DNA from: Pseudolysinimonas_A sp039912695
Lineage (GTDB): Bacteria > Actinomycetota > Actinomycetes > Actinomycetales > Microbacteriaceae
Length of the DNA stretch: 64,000 nucleotides
Direction of reading: 5' to 3'
Assembly (NCBI RefSeq): GCF_039912695.1
Contig: NZ_JBDSPJ010000023.1
Location: 124,001 to 188,000 of the forward strand
The notes beneath the pieces are model-generated. The model was not told where the DNA came from, made no database searches, and worked only from the letters and a program-made list of their open reading frames with translations. The position numbers were made by a program, and so were the translations under genes. Position 1 is the first letter of the stretch. Each line of letters opens with the position of its first letter. Positions 1 to 7,364 of the stretch are shown here, one piece after another.

Positions 1-740
1 CCCTCATCTTGCTGCGGCACGGAAACTCCGACTGGAACCAGAAGAACCTCTTCACCGGATGGGTGGATGTGCGGCTCTCCGAGCAGGGTGTGATCGAGGC
101 GCAGTGGGCTGGCGAACTGCTCGCCGCGTCGGGGCTGGCGCCGGAGGTTCTCTACACGAGCGTGCTCACCCGGGCGATCCAGACCGCCAACCTCGCGCTT
201 GAGGTCGCCGACCGGCTCTGGATTCCGGTGAAGCGCTCCTGGCGGTTGAACGAGCGGCACTATGGCGCGTTGCAGGGGCTCGACAAGGCCGAGACTCTCG
301 CGAAGTACGGCGAGCATCAGTTCATGGAATGGCGCCGCAGTTTTGACGTACCGCCGCCGCCGCTCGCCGATGACGCCGAGTGGTCGCAGGTGGGCGACGA
401 ACGCTACGCCGACATCCCGGATGCCGAGCTGCCGCGCACCGAGAGCCTCAAACTCGTCATCGATCGGATGCTGCCCTACTGGGAATCAGACATCACGAAG
501 GACCTCGCGGCGGGCAAGACCGTGCTCGTCACGGCTCACGGAAACTCGCTGCGCGCGCTCGTCAAGCACCTCGACGACATCCCCGACGACGAGATCGCGG
601 AGCTCAACATCCCGACCGGTATTCCGCTGGTCTACGAGTTGGATGACGCCTTCCGCCCGACCGGCCCGTCACGCTACCTCGACCCGGATGCCGCCGCAGC
701 GGGAGCGGCCGCGGTCGCCGCACAGGGTCAGAAGAAGTAG
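1..740 (+). CDS. gpmA: 2,3-bisphosphoglycerate-dependent phosphoglycerate mutase (5' partial)
   Basis: Cytosolic glycolytic enzyme interconverting 3- and 2-phosphoglycerate. The reading frame is open from base 3 and the start lies outside the window, so perhaps five to ten residues are missing. The phosphohistidine motif LRHGNSDWNQKN is at the very beginning and is followed by the family signature FTGWVDVRLSEQG. The second catalytic histidine is in VTAHGNSLRAL, and ERHYGALQGLDK matches the substrate-binding region. The Ala-rich tail ends in GQKK. In mycobacteria gpm1 sits directly beside senX3-regX3; here a membrane gene, a toxin-antitoxin pair and phoU lie between. The family assignment is secure. 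Confidence 0.97.
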   Translation, partial: LILLRHGNSDWNQKNLFTGWVDVRLSEQGVIEAQWAGELLAASGLAPEVLYTSVLTRAIQTANLALEVADRLWIPVKRSWRLNERHYGALQGLDKAETLAKYGEHQFMEWRRSFDVPPPPLADDAEWSQVGDERYADIPDAELPRTESLKLVIDRMLPYWESDITKDLAAGKTVLVTAHGNSLRALVKHLDDIPDDEIAELNIPTGIPLVYELDDAFRPTGPSRYLDPDAAAAGAAAVAAQGQKK

Positions 741-761
741 CGCGACCCACGAAGTAGAGCG

Positions 762-1496
762 TCAGGCCTGTCGGCGACTGGCTCGGGCCGCCCGGCCGGT
801 CGCGAAGCCGGTCTTCACGAGGTAGACGATGAGCGCGACAATCGCTACCGCGATCGCCCGTGCGACCCAGGCCAGCGGCTGCGATCCCACAGATATCGTG
901 TCGGTCGGGATTCCGGTGAGTACGACAAACATCGCCTCATAGGCACGGGTGCGCCAGAACAGCGAGTCTGAGTGTCCGTTGAGGGCGAGCACTCCAACAA
1001 TGCCGAAGGCGACCGTCGCGAGCAGCAGGACCGCTATTCCGACGACTCCGCCGGCGACCGGCCGCCCCTGCGCGGCACGTACGATCGCGGTCGCCAGCAG
1101 TCCGAGTGGCATCAGCACGAGTAGCCCGACAAGAATCCCCATCGCGAAAGCCATCACCACCAGAAGCTGCATGAGCAGCGGCAAACCCCAGTCGTTCGCA
1201 CCGGTTGTGAGGATGGCCAAGAAAGCGGCCACGATCGAGATCGCGAAGATGACGCCGATGTCGATGAGCGAGCTCCGAACGCGACCCTTCATGATCGGGT
1301 CGAGCCCCGCTTCGGGGAGTCGGTCGACCTGCTCCTTGACGGGAAGTGCCCGCAGCCCGAGCGTTGCCCCCGCGATCGAATACCAGGCGAGCAACGGCCA
1401 GATGCCGCGCTCAAAGTAGTCGCCGAAAATCGTCCAGTACGCGATCGCGCCGAGAGCCGCCGCGGCGTACGCGACGATGCGGGTGGCCAGGATCAT
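762..1496 (-). CDS. Multipass membrane protein of unknown function
   Basis: I do not recognise this 244-residue protein. Starting at the ATG at 1496 (MILATRIVAYAAAALGAIAY) it shows five or six hydrophobic stretches: about residues 5-25, 33-50, 80-100, 108-135, 145-170 and 215-235. The frame stays open further upstream, but that part is Arg-rich, not hydrophobic, and runs into the toxin-antitoxin operator, so the internal ATG is preferred. The C-terminus is basic (GRAARASRRQA), as expected for a cytoplasmic end. It is convergent with gpmA and divergent from the vapB-like gene. No catalytic or transporter signature is visible. Confidence 0.75.
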   Translation of the reverse strand: MILATRIVAYAAAALGAIAYWTIFGDYFERGIWPLLAWYSIAGATLGLRALPVKEQVDRLPEAGLDPIMKGRVRSSLIDIGVIFAISIVAAFLAILTTGANDWGLPLLMQLLVVMAFAMGILVGLLVLMPLGLLATAIVRAAQGRPVAGGVVGIAVLLLATVAFGIVGVLALNGHSDSLFWRTRAYEAMFVVLTGIPTDTISVGSQPLAWVARAIAVAIVALIVYLVKTGFATGRAARASRRQA

Positions 1497-1556
1497 CGTG
1501 CGCGCGCCCGTCGGATGCTCATCTCTCGATTCTGGCCGGTCCGTGCCCTGCAATGA

Positions 1557-1602
1557 CGCAATCTTACTGATGGTAAGGAAGTGCTCGAAGGGTAAGATTG
1601 CG
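1557..1602. promoter_or_regulatory. Inverted-repeat operator in front of the toxin-antitoxin pair
   Basis: A perfect 11-bp inverted repeat has its left arm at 1557-1567 (cgcaatcttac) and right arm at 1592-1602 (gtaagattgcg). An extra GTAAG copy lies at 1573-1577, giving three CTTAC/GTAAG half-sites. The right arm ends 2 bp before the antitoxin ATG. AbrB/MazE-fold antitoxins normally autorepress by binding such repeats, so this is probably the VapB/VapBC operator. The function is inferred from position and symmetry. Confidence 0.65.
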
Positions 1603-1604
1603 CC

Positions 1605-1865
1605 ATGCCTATCGCCACAGTAACGAGCAAAGGACAGATCACCATCCCGCTTGCGGTACGTGCGCAACTCGGAATCCACACCGGCACGCGCGTGCAATTC
1701 GTCACCGGCGCGGATGGCATCTACGACTTCATCCCGGCAACGGGGTCGATCATGGATCTCGCGGGGGTGCTCAAGGACGCGATGCCCCCGATGACCCTCG
1801 AAGAGATGGATGCCGCGATTGCGGAGCACCTCACCGCAGAGGACGCACGAAGCCGTCGCCCGTGA
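1605..1865 (+). CDS. AbrB/SpoVT-fold antitoxin (VapB-type)
   Basis: This 86-residue protein begins with a canonical swapped-hairpin AbrB DNA-binding domain: TVTSKGQITIPLAVRAQLGI followed by GTRVQFV (residues about 5-50). The C-terminal 35 residues (MDLAGVLKDAMPPMTLEEMD) are the usual extended arm that wraps a toxin. It should neutralise the downstream PIN-domain ribonuclease and repress its own promoter at the inverted repeat just upstream. The stop codon overlaps the toxin's GTG start by 4 bp, so the two are translationally coupled. The pair sits in an otherwise conserved core block, which suggests local insertion. Confidence 0.9.
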   Translation: MPIATVTSKGQITIPLAVRAQLGIHTGTRVQFVTGADGIYDFIPATGSIMDLAGVLKDAMPPMTLEEMDAAIAEHLTAEDARSRRP

Positions 1866-2257
1866 TCGGGGTCGATAGCAACGTCCTCCTGCGCCATCTG
1901 CTCGACGACGATGCAACCCAGTCGCGCCAGGCCGCAGCATTCTTCTCCGCCCGGTCGGCGAAAGACCCCGCGTTTCTCTCTGTCGTGGTGCTGGTGGAGA
2001 CAGTGTGGACGCTGAGTCGACGCGACAAGGTGCCGATGTCGCGCGTGGTCGCGATCGTGAGCGCGTTCCTCAGCGCGGAAGAGATCGTGGTCCAGGCACC
2101 GGATGTCGTGCGCCGGGCATTGCGAGACGCCGCGGAACACGGCACCGACCTCGCGGACGCGATCATCGCGCACCTCGCGATCGACGCGGACTGCGAGTAC
2201 ACCGTCACGTTCGACCGCAGGGCCTCAGAGCTCCCCGGAATGGCGCTTCTCGAATAG
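1862..2257 (+). CDS. PIN-domain ribonuclease toxin (VapC-type)
   Basis: A 131-residue PIN protein starting at a GTG that overlaps the antitoxin stop (GTGA). The four acidic metal-binding positions are present: D5 (GVDSNVLLRHLL), E46 (VVVLVETVWTL), D96/D99 (HGTDLADAIIAHLA) and D118 (TVTFDRRA). The length is typical for VapC. It is predicted to be a Mg2+-dependent endoribonuclease cutting tRNA or rRNA when the antitoxin is degraded. All active-site residues are intact, so the toxin is probably functional. The RNA target cannot be read from the sequence. Confidence 0.92.
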   Translation: MIGVDSNVLLRHLLDDDATQSRQAAAFFSARSAKDPAFLSVVVLVETVWTLSRRDKVPMSRVVAIVSAFLSAEEIVVQAPDVVRRALRDAAEHGTDLADAIIAHLAIDADCEYTVTFDRRASELPGMALLE

Positions 2258-2268
2258 CGTTTGTCGCC

Positions 2269-2922
2269 TCAGCTGTCGGCGGGGATCCAGTCACCGGTAG
2301 CGAGGTACTGCACCTTCTTGGAGATCGAGACGGCGTGGTCGGCAAAACGCTCGTGGTAGCGCGAGGCGAGAGTCGAGTCGACGGTGTCGACGGCTTGGCC
2401 CTTCCAGCTCTCGCCGAGAACCTTGTCGAACACCGAGAGGTGCAGGGCGTCGACCTTGTCGTCTTCGTTGCGGATCTGCTCGGCGATCGCGACATCCTGG
2501 GTGCGCAAGAGTTCGGTCAGCATGCGGGCGATGCCGACATCCAGTTGCCCCATCTCGACGAAGGTTGGGCGCAGTGACTTCGGCACGACCTTCTCGGGGA
2601 AGCGGTAGCGCGAGAGTTGCGCGATGTGGGTCGACATGTCGCCCATCCGCTCGAGCGAGGCGCTGATACGCAGCGCGCTGACGACGATGCGAAGATCCCG
2701 GGCAACGGGCTGCTGCCGAGCGAGGATCTGAATGGCGAGTTCGTCGAGTTCAAGCGCCGCGGTGTCGATTCGATCGTCTTCTTCGATGACAATCTCGGCG
2801 AGCGCGACATTCGACTCGTTGAACGCTGTGGTGGCCTTCTGGATCGAGTCCGCGACGAGTGACGCGATCTCCACCAGGCGGTCCTGCACTTCACGCAGTT
2901 CCTGTTGGAATACTTCGCGCAT
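2269..2922 (-). CDS. phoU: Phosphate signalling accessory protein PhoU
   Basis: A 217-residue protein made of two PhoU three-helix repeats, starting MREVFQQELREVQDRLVEIA. Family signatures are DDRIDTAALELDELAIQILARQ and LRIVVSALRISASLERMGD, with the second repeat near DDKVDALHLSVF and YHERFADHAV. PhoU links the phosphate transporter to the phosphate sensor kinase and keeps it off when phosphate is plentiful. The start at 2922 is backed by GGGAGG 8 bp upstream. It is divergent from senX3-regX3, its expected signalling partners. Confidence 0.96.
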   Translation of the reverse strand: MREVFQQELREVQDRLVEIASLVADSIQKATTAFNESNVALAEIVIEEDDRIDTAALELDELAIQILARQQPVARDLRIVVSALRISASLERMGDMSTHIAQLSRYRFPEKVVPKSLRPTFVEMGQLDVGIARMLTELLRTQDVAIAEQIRNEDDKVDALHLSVFDKVLGESWKGQAVDTVDSTLASRYHERFADHAVSISKKVQYLATGDWIPADS

Positions 2923-3086
2923 TCTGGTCCTCCCGTTTCGCAGACAGCCTCGAACCGCCCGCCGTAGGCCACGGTCCCCCGCGCAGGTTAACTGCCGGTG
3001 TCGGAAGCCTGAACTTTCTGGTGCAACTCCCCTACCAGGGCGCACACGCCACGTTTGACACGCGTAGCGAGCCCTAATCTAGTCGC

Positions 3087-4253
3087 ATGGACCAGGCCTG
3101 GCTCGTGCCGGTCGCGATCGTGTTCGGATTCGTGCTCGGTGCGGGGTCTGCAGCGGTCTTCGTTGCGGCTCACCGCCGCGGTCAGCGCGCGGTTGCAGTG
3201 GTGACCCCCACGGTTCCCGAGGGTGCGGATGAGGTCATCGACTCGCTCGAGTCGGCCGGCATCGTGCTCGACGCCTCCAACAATGTCTTGAAGGCGTCGA
3301 CGGGCGCTCTCGCTTTTGGCCTGGTCTGGAACCAGGCTCTCGTGCATCCGGAGCTCGTGCACCTCGTCGACCAGGTACGCCGCGACGGCGAGCCGATCGC
3401 CCGCGAACTGCACCTCTCCCGTGGGCCGTTTGGCGAAGCCAGCATCCATGTCTTCGTGCGCATCGCTCGGCTGGGCACCCGGTTCGTGCTGGTTCTCGCC
3501 GAGGATCGCACGGAGGCTTATCGCCTTGATGAGGTGCGGCGCGATTTCGTCGCCAATATCAGTCACGAGTTGAAGACCCCGATCGGTGCGGTCGGGCTTC
3601 TCGCCGAAGCGCTCGAGTTGGCGGCCGATGAGCCCCACGAAGTCAAACGGTTCGCGAAGCGGCTGTCGATCGAGGCCGACCGGTTGGCGAAGACCACCCA
3701 CGAGATCATCGAACTCAGCCGGCTGCAAGCCACCGACGTCCTGCACGACGCGAGCACCGTGGATGTCGACACGGTTATCGCACAGGCGCTCGACCGCAAC
3801 CGCGTCGCCGCCGACAAGCACGCCATCGCGCTCGTGTCTGGCGGCGACGCCGGGACTGAGGTCTACGGCGACGAAGCCCTGCTGGTCACCGCGGTTCACA
3901 ACCTGATCGCCAACGCCATCCAGTATTCGCCCGACAACTCACGCATCGGGATCGGGGTTACCCACACCGACGGGGTCGTCGAGATCGCCGTGACCGACCA
4001 GGGCGTCGGAATTCCCGAGGCTGAGCGCGACCGCGTGTTCGAACGGTTCTTTCGGGTCGACTCGGCGCGCAGCCGCAACACCGGCGGAACCGGCCTCGGC
4101 CTGGCGATCGTCAAACACGTCGTTCAGAACCACGGGGGGGATGTGCGCGTCTGGTCTCATCAGGGCAGCGGCTCGACCTTCACCATCAGACTTCCGGAGT
4201 CGTCTCGCACTTCGGCCGCCACCATCACGACCACTACCGGAGCCACCACGTGA
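3087..4253 (+). CDS. senX3: Sensor histidine kinase of the phosphate two-component system
   Basis: A 388-residue membrane kinase with an N-terminal transmembrane helix (about 5-28), a PAS-like region (about 45-145), a HisKA domain with phospho-acceptor H160 in FVANISHELKTPIGA, and a HATPase domain. The N box is HNLIANAIQYS, the G1 box TDQGVGIPEAERD and the G2 box GGTGLGLAIVKHVV. It should phosphorylate the response regulator encoded immediately downstream, with which it overlaps by 4 bp (GTGA). The divergent phoU supports a phosphate-starvation role. The short N-terminus without an extracellular loop is typical of SenX3 and argues against periplasmic sensing. Confidence 0.95.
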   Translation: MDQAWLVPVAIVFGFVLGAGSAAVFVAAHRRGQRAVAVVTPTVPEGADEVIDSLESAGIVLDASNNVLKASTGALAFGLVWNQALVHPELVHLVDQVRRDGEPIARELHLSRGPFGEASIHVFVRIARLGTRFVLVLAEDRTEAYRLDEVRRDFVANISHELKTPIGAVGLLAEALELAADEPHEVKRFAKRLSIEADRLAKTTHEIIELSRLQATDVLHDASTVDVDTVIAQALDRNRVAADKHAIALVSGGDAGTEVYGDEALLVTAVHNLIANAIQYSPDNSRIGIGVTHTDGVVEIAVTDQGVGIPEAERDRVFERFFRVDSARSRNTGGTGLGLAIVKHVVQNHGGDVRVWSHQGSGSTFTIRLPESSRTSAATITTTTGATT

Positions 4254-4930
4254 CCCGCATCCTCATCGTCGAAGACGAGCCTTCCCTCTCGGAGCCGCTC
4301 TCGTTCCTGTTGCGGCGCGAGGGATACGAGACCGAGATCGCGGCGGATGGCAGGGTCGCGCTGTCGATGTTCGACCGCTCCGGCGCGGACCTCGTGCTGC
4401 TCGATCTCATGCTGCCGGGGCTGCCGGGCACCGAAGTGTGCCGCGAACTACGCACCCGCTCGGCCGTGCCGATCATCATGCTCACCGCGAAAGACACCGA
4501 GGTCGACATCGTCGTCGGTCTGGAACTCGGAGCGGATGACTACGTCACCAAGCCCTACTCGTCGCGTGAGCTGCTGGCCCGCATTCGCGCGGTGATGCGC
4601 CGCCACTCCGACCTGGGTGACGACGACCACGGCGTGGTTGAGGCGGGGACCGTGCGAATGGATGTCGAACGTCACGCCGTGTCGGTGCGCGGCAAGGAGA
4701 CGGCGATGCCGCTCAAAGAGTTCGAACTGCTCGAGCTGCTGATGCGCAACGCGGGCCGGGTGCTCACTCGCGGGCAGTTGATCGACCGGGTCTGGGGGTC
4801 CGACTATTTCGGCGACACCAAAACGCTCGACGTGCACATCAAGCGCATCCGCTCGAAGATCGAAGACGAGCCGTCCGACCCGAAGTTGCTCGTCACGGTT
4901 CGCGGCCTCGGCTATCGCTTCGAAAGCTGA
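4250..4930 (+). CDS. regX3: OmpR-family response regulator of phosphate starvation
   Basis: A 226-residue regulator with a receiver domain (residues 1-115; acidic pocket E8/D9, phospho-acceptor D52 in LVLLDLMLPG, switch K in YVTKPYSSREL) and a winged-helix DNA-binding domain (about 130-226; MPLKEFELLELLMRNAGRVL and VDVHIKRIR-type recognition helix). The GTG start lies inside the senX3 stop. As in other actinobacteria it should activate phosphate-scavenging genes. The stop codon is the first of several in a 16-bp tandem repeat described separately. Confidence 0.96.
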   Translation: MTRILIVEDEPSLSEPLSFLLRREGYETEIAADGRVALSMFDRSGADLVLLDLMLPGLPGTEVCRELRTRSAVPIIMLTAKDTEVDIVVGLELGADDYVTKPYSSRELLARIRAVMRRHSDLGDDDHGVVEAGTVRMDVERHAVSVRGKETAMPLKEFELLELLMRNAGRVLTRGQLIDRVWGSDYFGDTKTLDVHIKRIRSKIEDEPSDPKLLVTVRGLGYRFES

Positions 4931-4982
4931 GCCCGTTTCGGGGCTGAGCCGTTTGGAAGCTGATCCGTTTCGAAGCTGAGCG
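4917..4982. repeat. Stop-codon-bearing tandem repeat at the end of regX3
   Basis: Three 16-bp units (4935-4950, 4951-4966, 4967-4982; consensus GTTTCGAAGCTGAGCC) follow a diverged 18-bp copy that contains the last codons and stop of regX3. Each unit carries CTGA. TGA triplets occur at 4928, 4945, 4961 and 4977, so all three forward frames are closed within 50 bp. The repeat ends exactly where the convergent lipoprotein gene ends. Confidence 0.85.
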
Positions 4983-5519
4983 CTACGGAGTAGGTGTCGG
5001 GCTCGGCGTCAGGGTGGCGGTCGGGGTTGGCGTTGGCGACGGCGTTGGCGACGGAATCAGCGAGCCGTACTGGCCCAGCGAAGCGTCGAGAACCGGCACG
5101 TCGAACTGTTTGCCCGGCACCGTGCCGTACTGCACGTAGATCTTGAGAAGGCTGCCGGGGGGCGTGTCCATCCCGGCGAGAAGAACCTGGCCGTCGAGGC
5201 CGCCTTCCCCGAGCGTGGTGGTTCCGCCGGCGGGAACGTCAACCGTGACGTCGATCTTCGCCCCATGGGACTGGTACTGCAGCGTGACCGTGAGGTCGCT
5301 CGTGCCGGTGTTGACGGCGGCGGCGGAGAAGTTGCCATCCTGCCCGTTTTTCGTAAAGACGATGGCGTTGATGAACGTGACATCGCCGACAGTCACGCTG
5401 ACACCGTCGCTCGAGTCGTAGTGCTCGAGGGTCTGGTGAATCGCGAACAAGCTGCAGCCGGCGAGCAGGGTTGCAAGGACTGCTCCGACGATGACGGATG
5501 CCCCGGTACGGACCTTCAT
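4983..5519 (-). CDS. Secreted lipoprotein of unknown function
   Basis: The 178-residue product starts MKVRTGASVIVGAVL and has a lipobox LLAGC with the lipidated cysteine at residue 22. The mature part is Gly/Val/Thr-rich beta-type sequence (about 40-150) with no recognised motif. It resembles short cell-surface beta-sandwich proteins that use repeated Thr-Val strands. The C-terminus is a Pro/Ser/Thr stalk (PSPTPSPTPTPTATLT). The ATG at 5519 has GGGAGG 7 bp upstream. Convergent with regX3. The surface location is confident; the role is unknown. Confidence 0.85.
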   Translation of the reverse strand: MKVRTGASVIVGAVLATLLAGCSLFAIHQTLEHYDSSDGVSVTVGDVTFINAIVFTKNGQDGNFSAAAVNTGTSDLTVTLQYQSHGAKIDVTVDVPAGGTTTLGEGGLDGQVLLAGMDTPPGSLLKIYVQYGTVPGKQFDVPVLDASLGQYGSLIPSPTPSPTPTPTATLTPSPTPTP

Positions 5520-5649
5520 TTCAGACCTCCCGGGTCGATTGCGCATGAGCAGTTCCAGCCTAGCGGCGACCGAGCCGCGGTCGGAGTGAGGCCCGCCTGA
5601 CGGAATGAGCCGCGTGGTAGACTGGCAATTCTGCGGAAGGAACAATTCC

Positions 5650-6132
5650 ATGCTTTTTGAGGTCGGCGAAACTGTCGTTTACCCCCACCATGGTGCCGCG
5701 ACCATCATCGAGGTCAAGAATCGCACCGTCCGGGGTGAGACGAAGTTGTACCTCAAACTGAACGTCACCCAGGGCGATCTGACCATCGAGGTCCCGGCCG
5801 ACAACGTCGATCTGGTTGGCGTTCGTGACGTCATCGGCAAGGAAGGCCTCGACAAGGTGTTCGAGGTGCTGCGCGCTCCGTTCACCGAAGAGCCCACCAA
5901 CTGGAGCCGTCGCTACAAGGCGAACCTCGAGAAGCTCGCCTCGGGCGACGTCATCAAAGTCTCTGAGGTCGTTCGCGACCTGTGGCGCCGCGATCAGGAC
6001 CGTGGACTCTCTGCTGGCGAGAAGCGGATGCTGGCCAAGGCACGTCAGATTCTGATCTCTGAGTTGGCGCTCGCCGAAAAGACTGACGAAGAGAAGGCGT
6101 CCAACGTTCTCGACGAGGTTCTGGCCTCTTAG
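5650..6132 (+). CDS. carD: CarD-family RNA polymerase-binding regulator
   Basis: A 160-residue protein with an N-terminal CarD/TRCF-type RNAP-interaction domain (MLFEVGETVVYPHHGAATII, residues 1-55) and a C-terminal helical DNA-binding domain (NWSRRYKANLEKLASGD, DLWRRDQDRGLSAGEKRML). It stabilises open complexes at sigma-A promoters, notably for rRNA. The ATG at 5650 follows GGAAGGAAC; a possible -10 element TAGACT lies at 5618-5623. The gene precedes ispDF, cysS and rlmB, the usual actinobacterial order. Its stop codon is part of a 16-bp duplication. Confidence 0.96.
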   Translation: MLFEVGETVVYPHHGAATIIEVKNRTVRGETKLYLKLNVTQGDLTIEVPADNVDLVGVRDVIGKEGLDKVFEVLRAPFTEEPTNWSRRYKANLEKLASGDVIKVSEVVRDLWRRDQDRGLSAGEKRMLAKARQILISELALAEKTDEEKASNVLDEVLAS

Positions 6133-6164
6133 GGTTCTGGCCTCTTAAGGTTCTGGACAGCTGA
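6117..6164. repeat. Stop-codon-bearing tandem repeat at the end of carD
   Basis: Two nearly identical 16-bp units, ggttctggcctcttag (6117-6132) and ggttctggcctcttaa (6133-6148), are followed by a half-conserved third unit (6149-6164). They end in TAG, TAA and TGA respectively. Because 16 = 3n+1, the three stops fall in three different frames. The first unit is the end of the carD coding sequence. Confidence 0.85.
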
Positions 6165-6181
6165 GTCCCGACGGACGATCG

Positions 6182-7333
6182 ATGAGTGTCGCCGTCATCG
6201 TCGTCGCCGCGGGAAGTGGTGAGCGGCTCGGCGCCGGGATGCCGAAGGCGTTCGCCCGGCTGGCATCATGGTCGGTCCTTGATCACGCGCTGGTTCGCGT
6301 GCCGCCCGATGCTGACCTGGTTGTCGTCGCTCCCGCGAGCCACCTCGAACAGGCTCGCGTGACCGTGGCACTTCACCAGGAAATCAGGCCGTCCCCGTCC
6401 GCGATTGTGGTTGCCGGGGGCGGCACCCGTCAGCAGTCGGTGGCCGCGGGCCTCGCGGCGCTTGGTGACGAGGTGGATGTTGTGCTCGTTCACGATGCGG
6501 CACGCGCGCTCGCGCCGATCGAGGTCTTCGAGCGCGTCGTCGAGGCGGTCCGCACGACAGGTGAGGGCGTCATCCCGGTGCTGCCGGTCACCGACACGGT
6601 CAAGCGCGTGCACGACGGGGTCGTCGTCGCGACCGTCGACCGCGCCGACCTGGTTGCCGTCCAGACGCCGCAGGGGTTCCCGCGTGCAGCACTCGAGGCG
6701 GCGTACGCTGCCGCGACCGTCGACCACACTGACGACGCCGCGCTCTTCGCCGCGGCCGGACATTCCGTCGCGACGGTCCCTGGTGATCCTCGTGGTTTCA
6801 AAATCACTACGCCCGACGACTTGCACCGCGCCGCGCAACTGCTCGGTCCCGAATGGGCGGTCGCCCATGGTCGCGGCGGGGTCGGGTACGACGTCCACGC
6901 CTACGACCCCGAGGTTCGCCTGCGGCTCGGGGGTCTCGACTGGCCCGGCGAGCCAGGTCTCTCTGGGCACAGCGACGGCGACGCCGTCATCCACGCGATC
7001 GTCGATGCGCTGCTGTCCGCCGCCGGCCTCGGTGACATCGGCTCGCAATTCGGCACCGACCGTCCGGAGTTCGCGGGTGCGGCCAGTGCGGTGTTCCTTG
7101 AGCGTGCCCTCAGTCTGGTCGCCGAGAGCGGATGGCAGGTGGCCAACGTCGCAGTGCAGATTGTCGGTGCGCATCCGAAGATTGGGCCGCGACGGCAGGA
7201 GCTTGAGGAGCACCTCAGCGCGCTCGTCGGCGCCCCCGTGGCCGTGGGCGCGACGACCTCGGATCGTCTCGGTTTCACGGGCGACCGGGGACTCGGCGCC
7301 ATCGCGACAGTACTTCTCGCGGCAGCTCCGTAA
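6182..7333 (+). CDS. ispDF: Bifunctional IspD/IspF isoprenoid enzyme
   Basis: A 383-residue fusion of two steps of the methylerythritol phosphate pathway. Residues 1-225 are the CTP-dependent cytidylyltransferase IspD (VAAGSGERLGAGMPKAF nucleotide loop, LVHDAARAL, QTPQGFPR, TDDAALF). Residues about 230-383 are the cyclodiphosphate synthase IspF (VGYDVHAY zinc site, SGHSDGDAVIHAIVDALL, IGSQFGTDRPEF, TTSDRLGFTGDRGLGA). Many actinobacteria keep these as separate adjacent genes; the fusion is known in other lineages. It follows carD, as in mycobacteria. Confidence 0.96.
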   Translation: MSVAVIVVAAGSGERLGAGMPKAFARLASWSVLDHALVRVPPDADLVVVAPASHLEQARVTVALHQEIRPSPSAIVVAGGGTRQQSVAAGLAALGDEVDVVLVHDAARALAPIEVFERVVEAVRTTGEGVIPVLPVTDTVKRVHDGVVVATVDRADLVAVQTPQGFPRAALEAAYAAATVDHTDDAALFAAAGHSVATVPGDPRGFKITTPDDLHRAAQLLGPEWAVAHGRGGVGYDVHAYDPEVRLRLGGLDWPGEPGLSGHSDGDAVIHAIVDALLSAAGLGDIGSQFGTDRPEFAGAASAVFLERALSLVAESGWQVANVAVQIVGAHPKIGPRRQELEEHLSALVGAPVAVGATTSDRLGFTGDRGLGAIATVLLAAAP

Positions 7334-7364
7334 CACCGCAGAGCGGCCCCCGTAAGATTCACGG

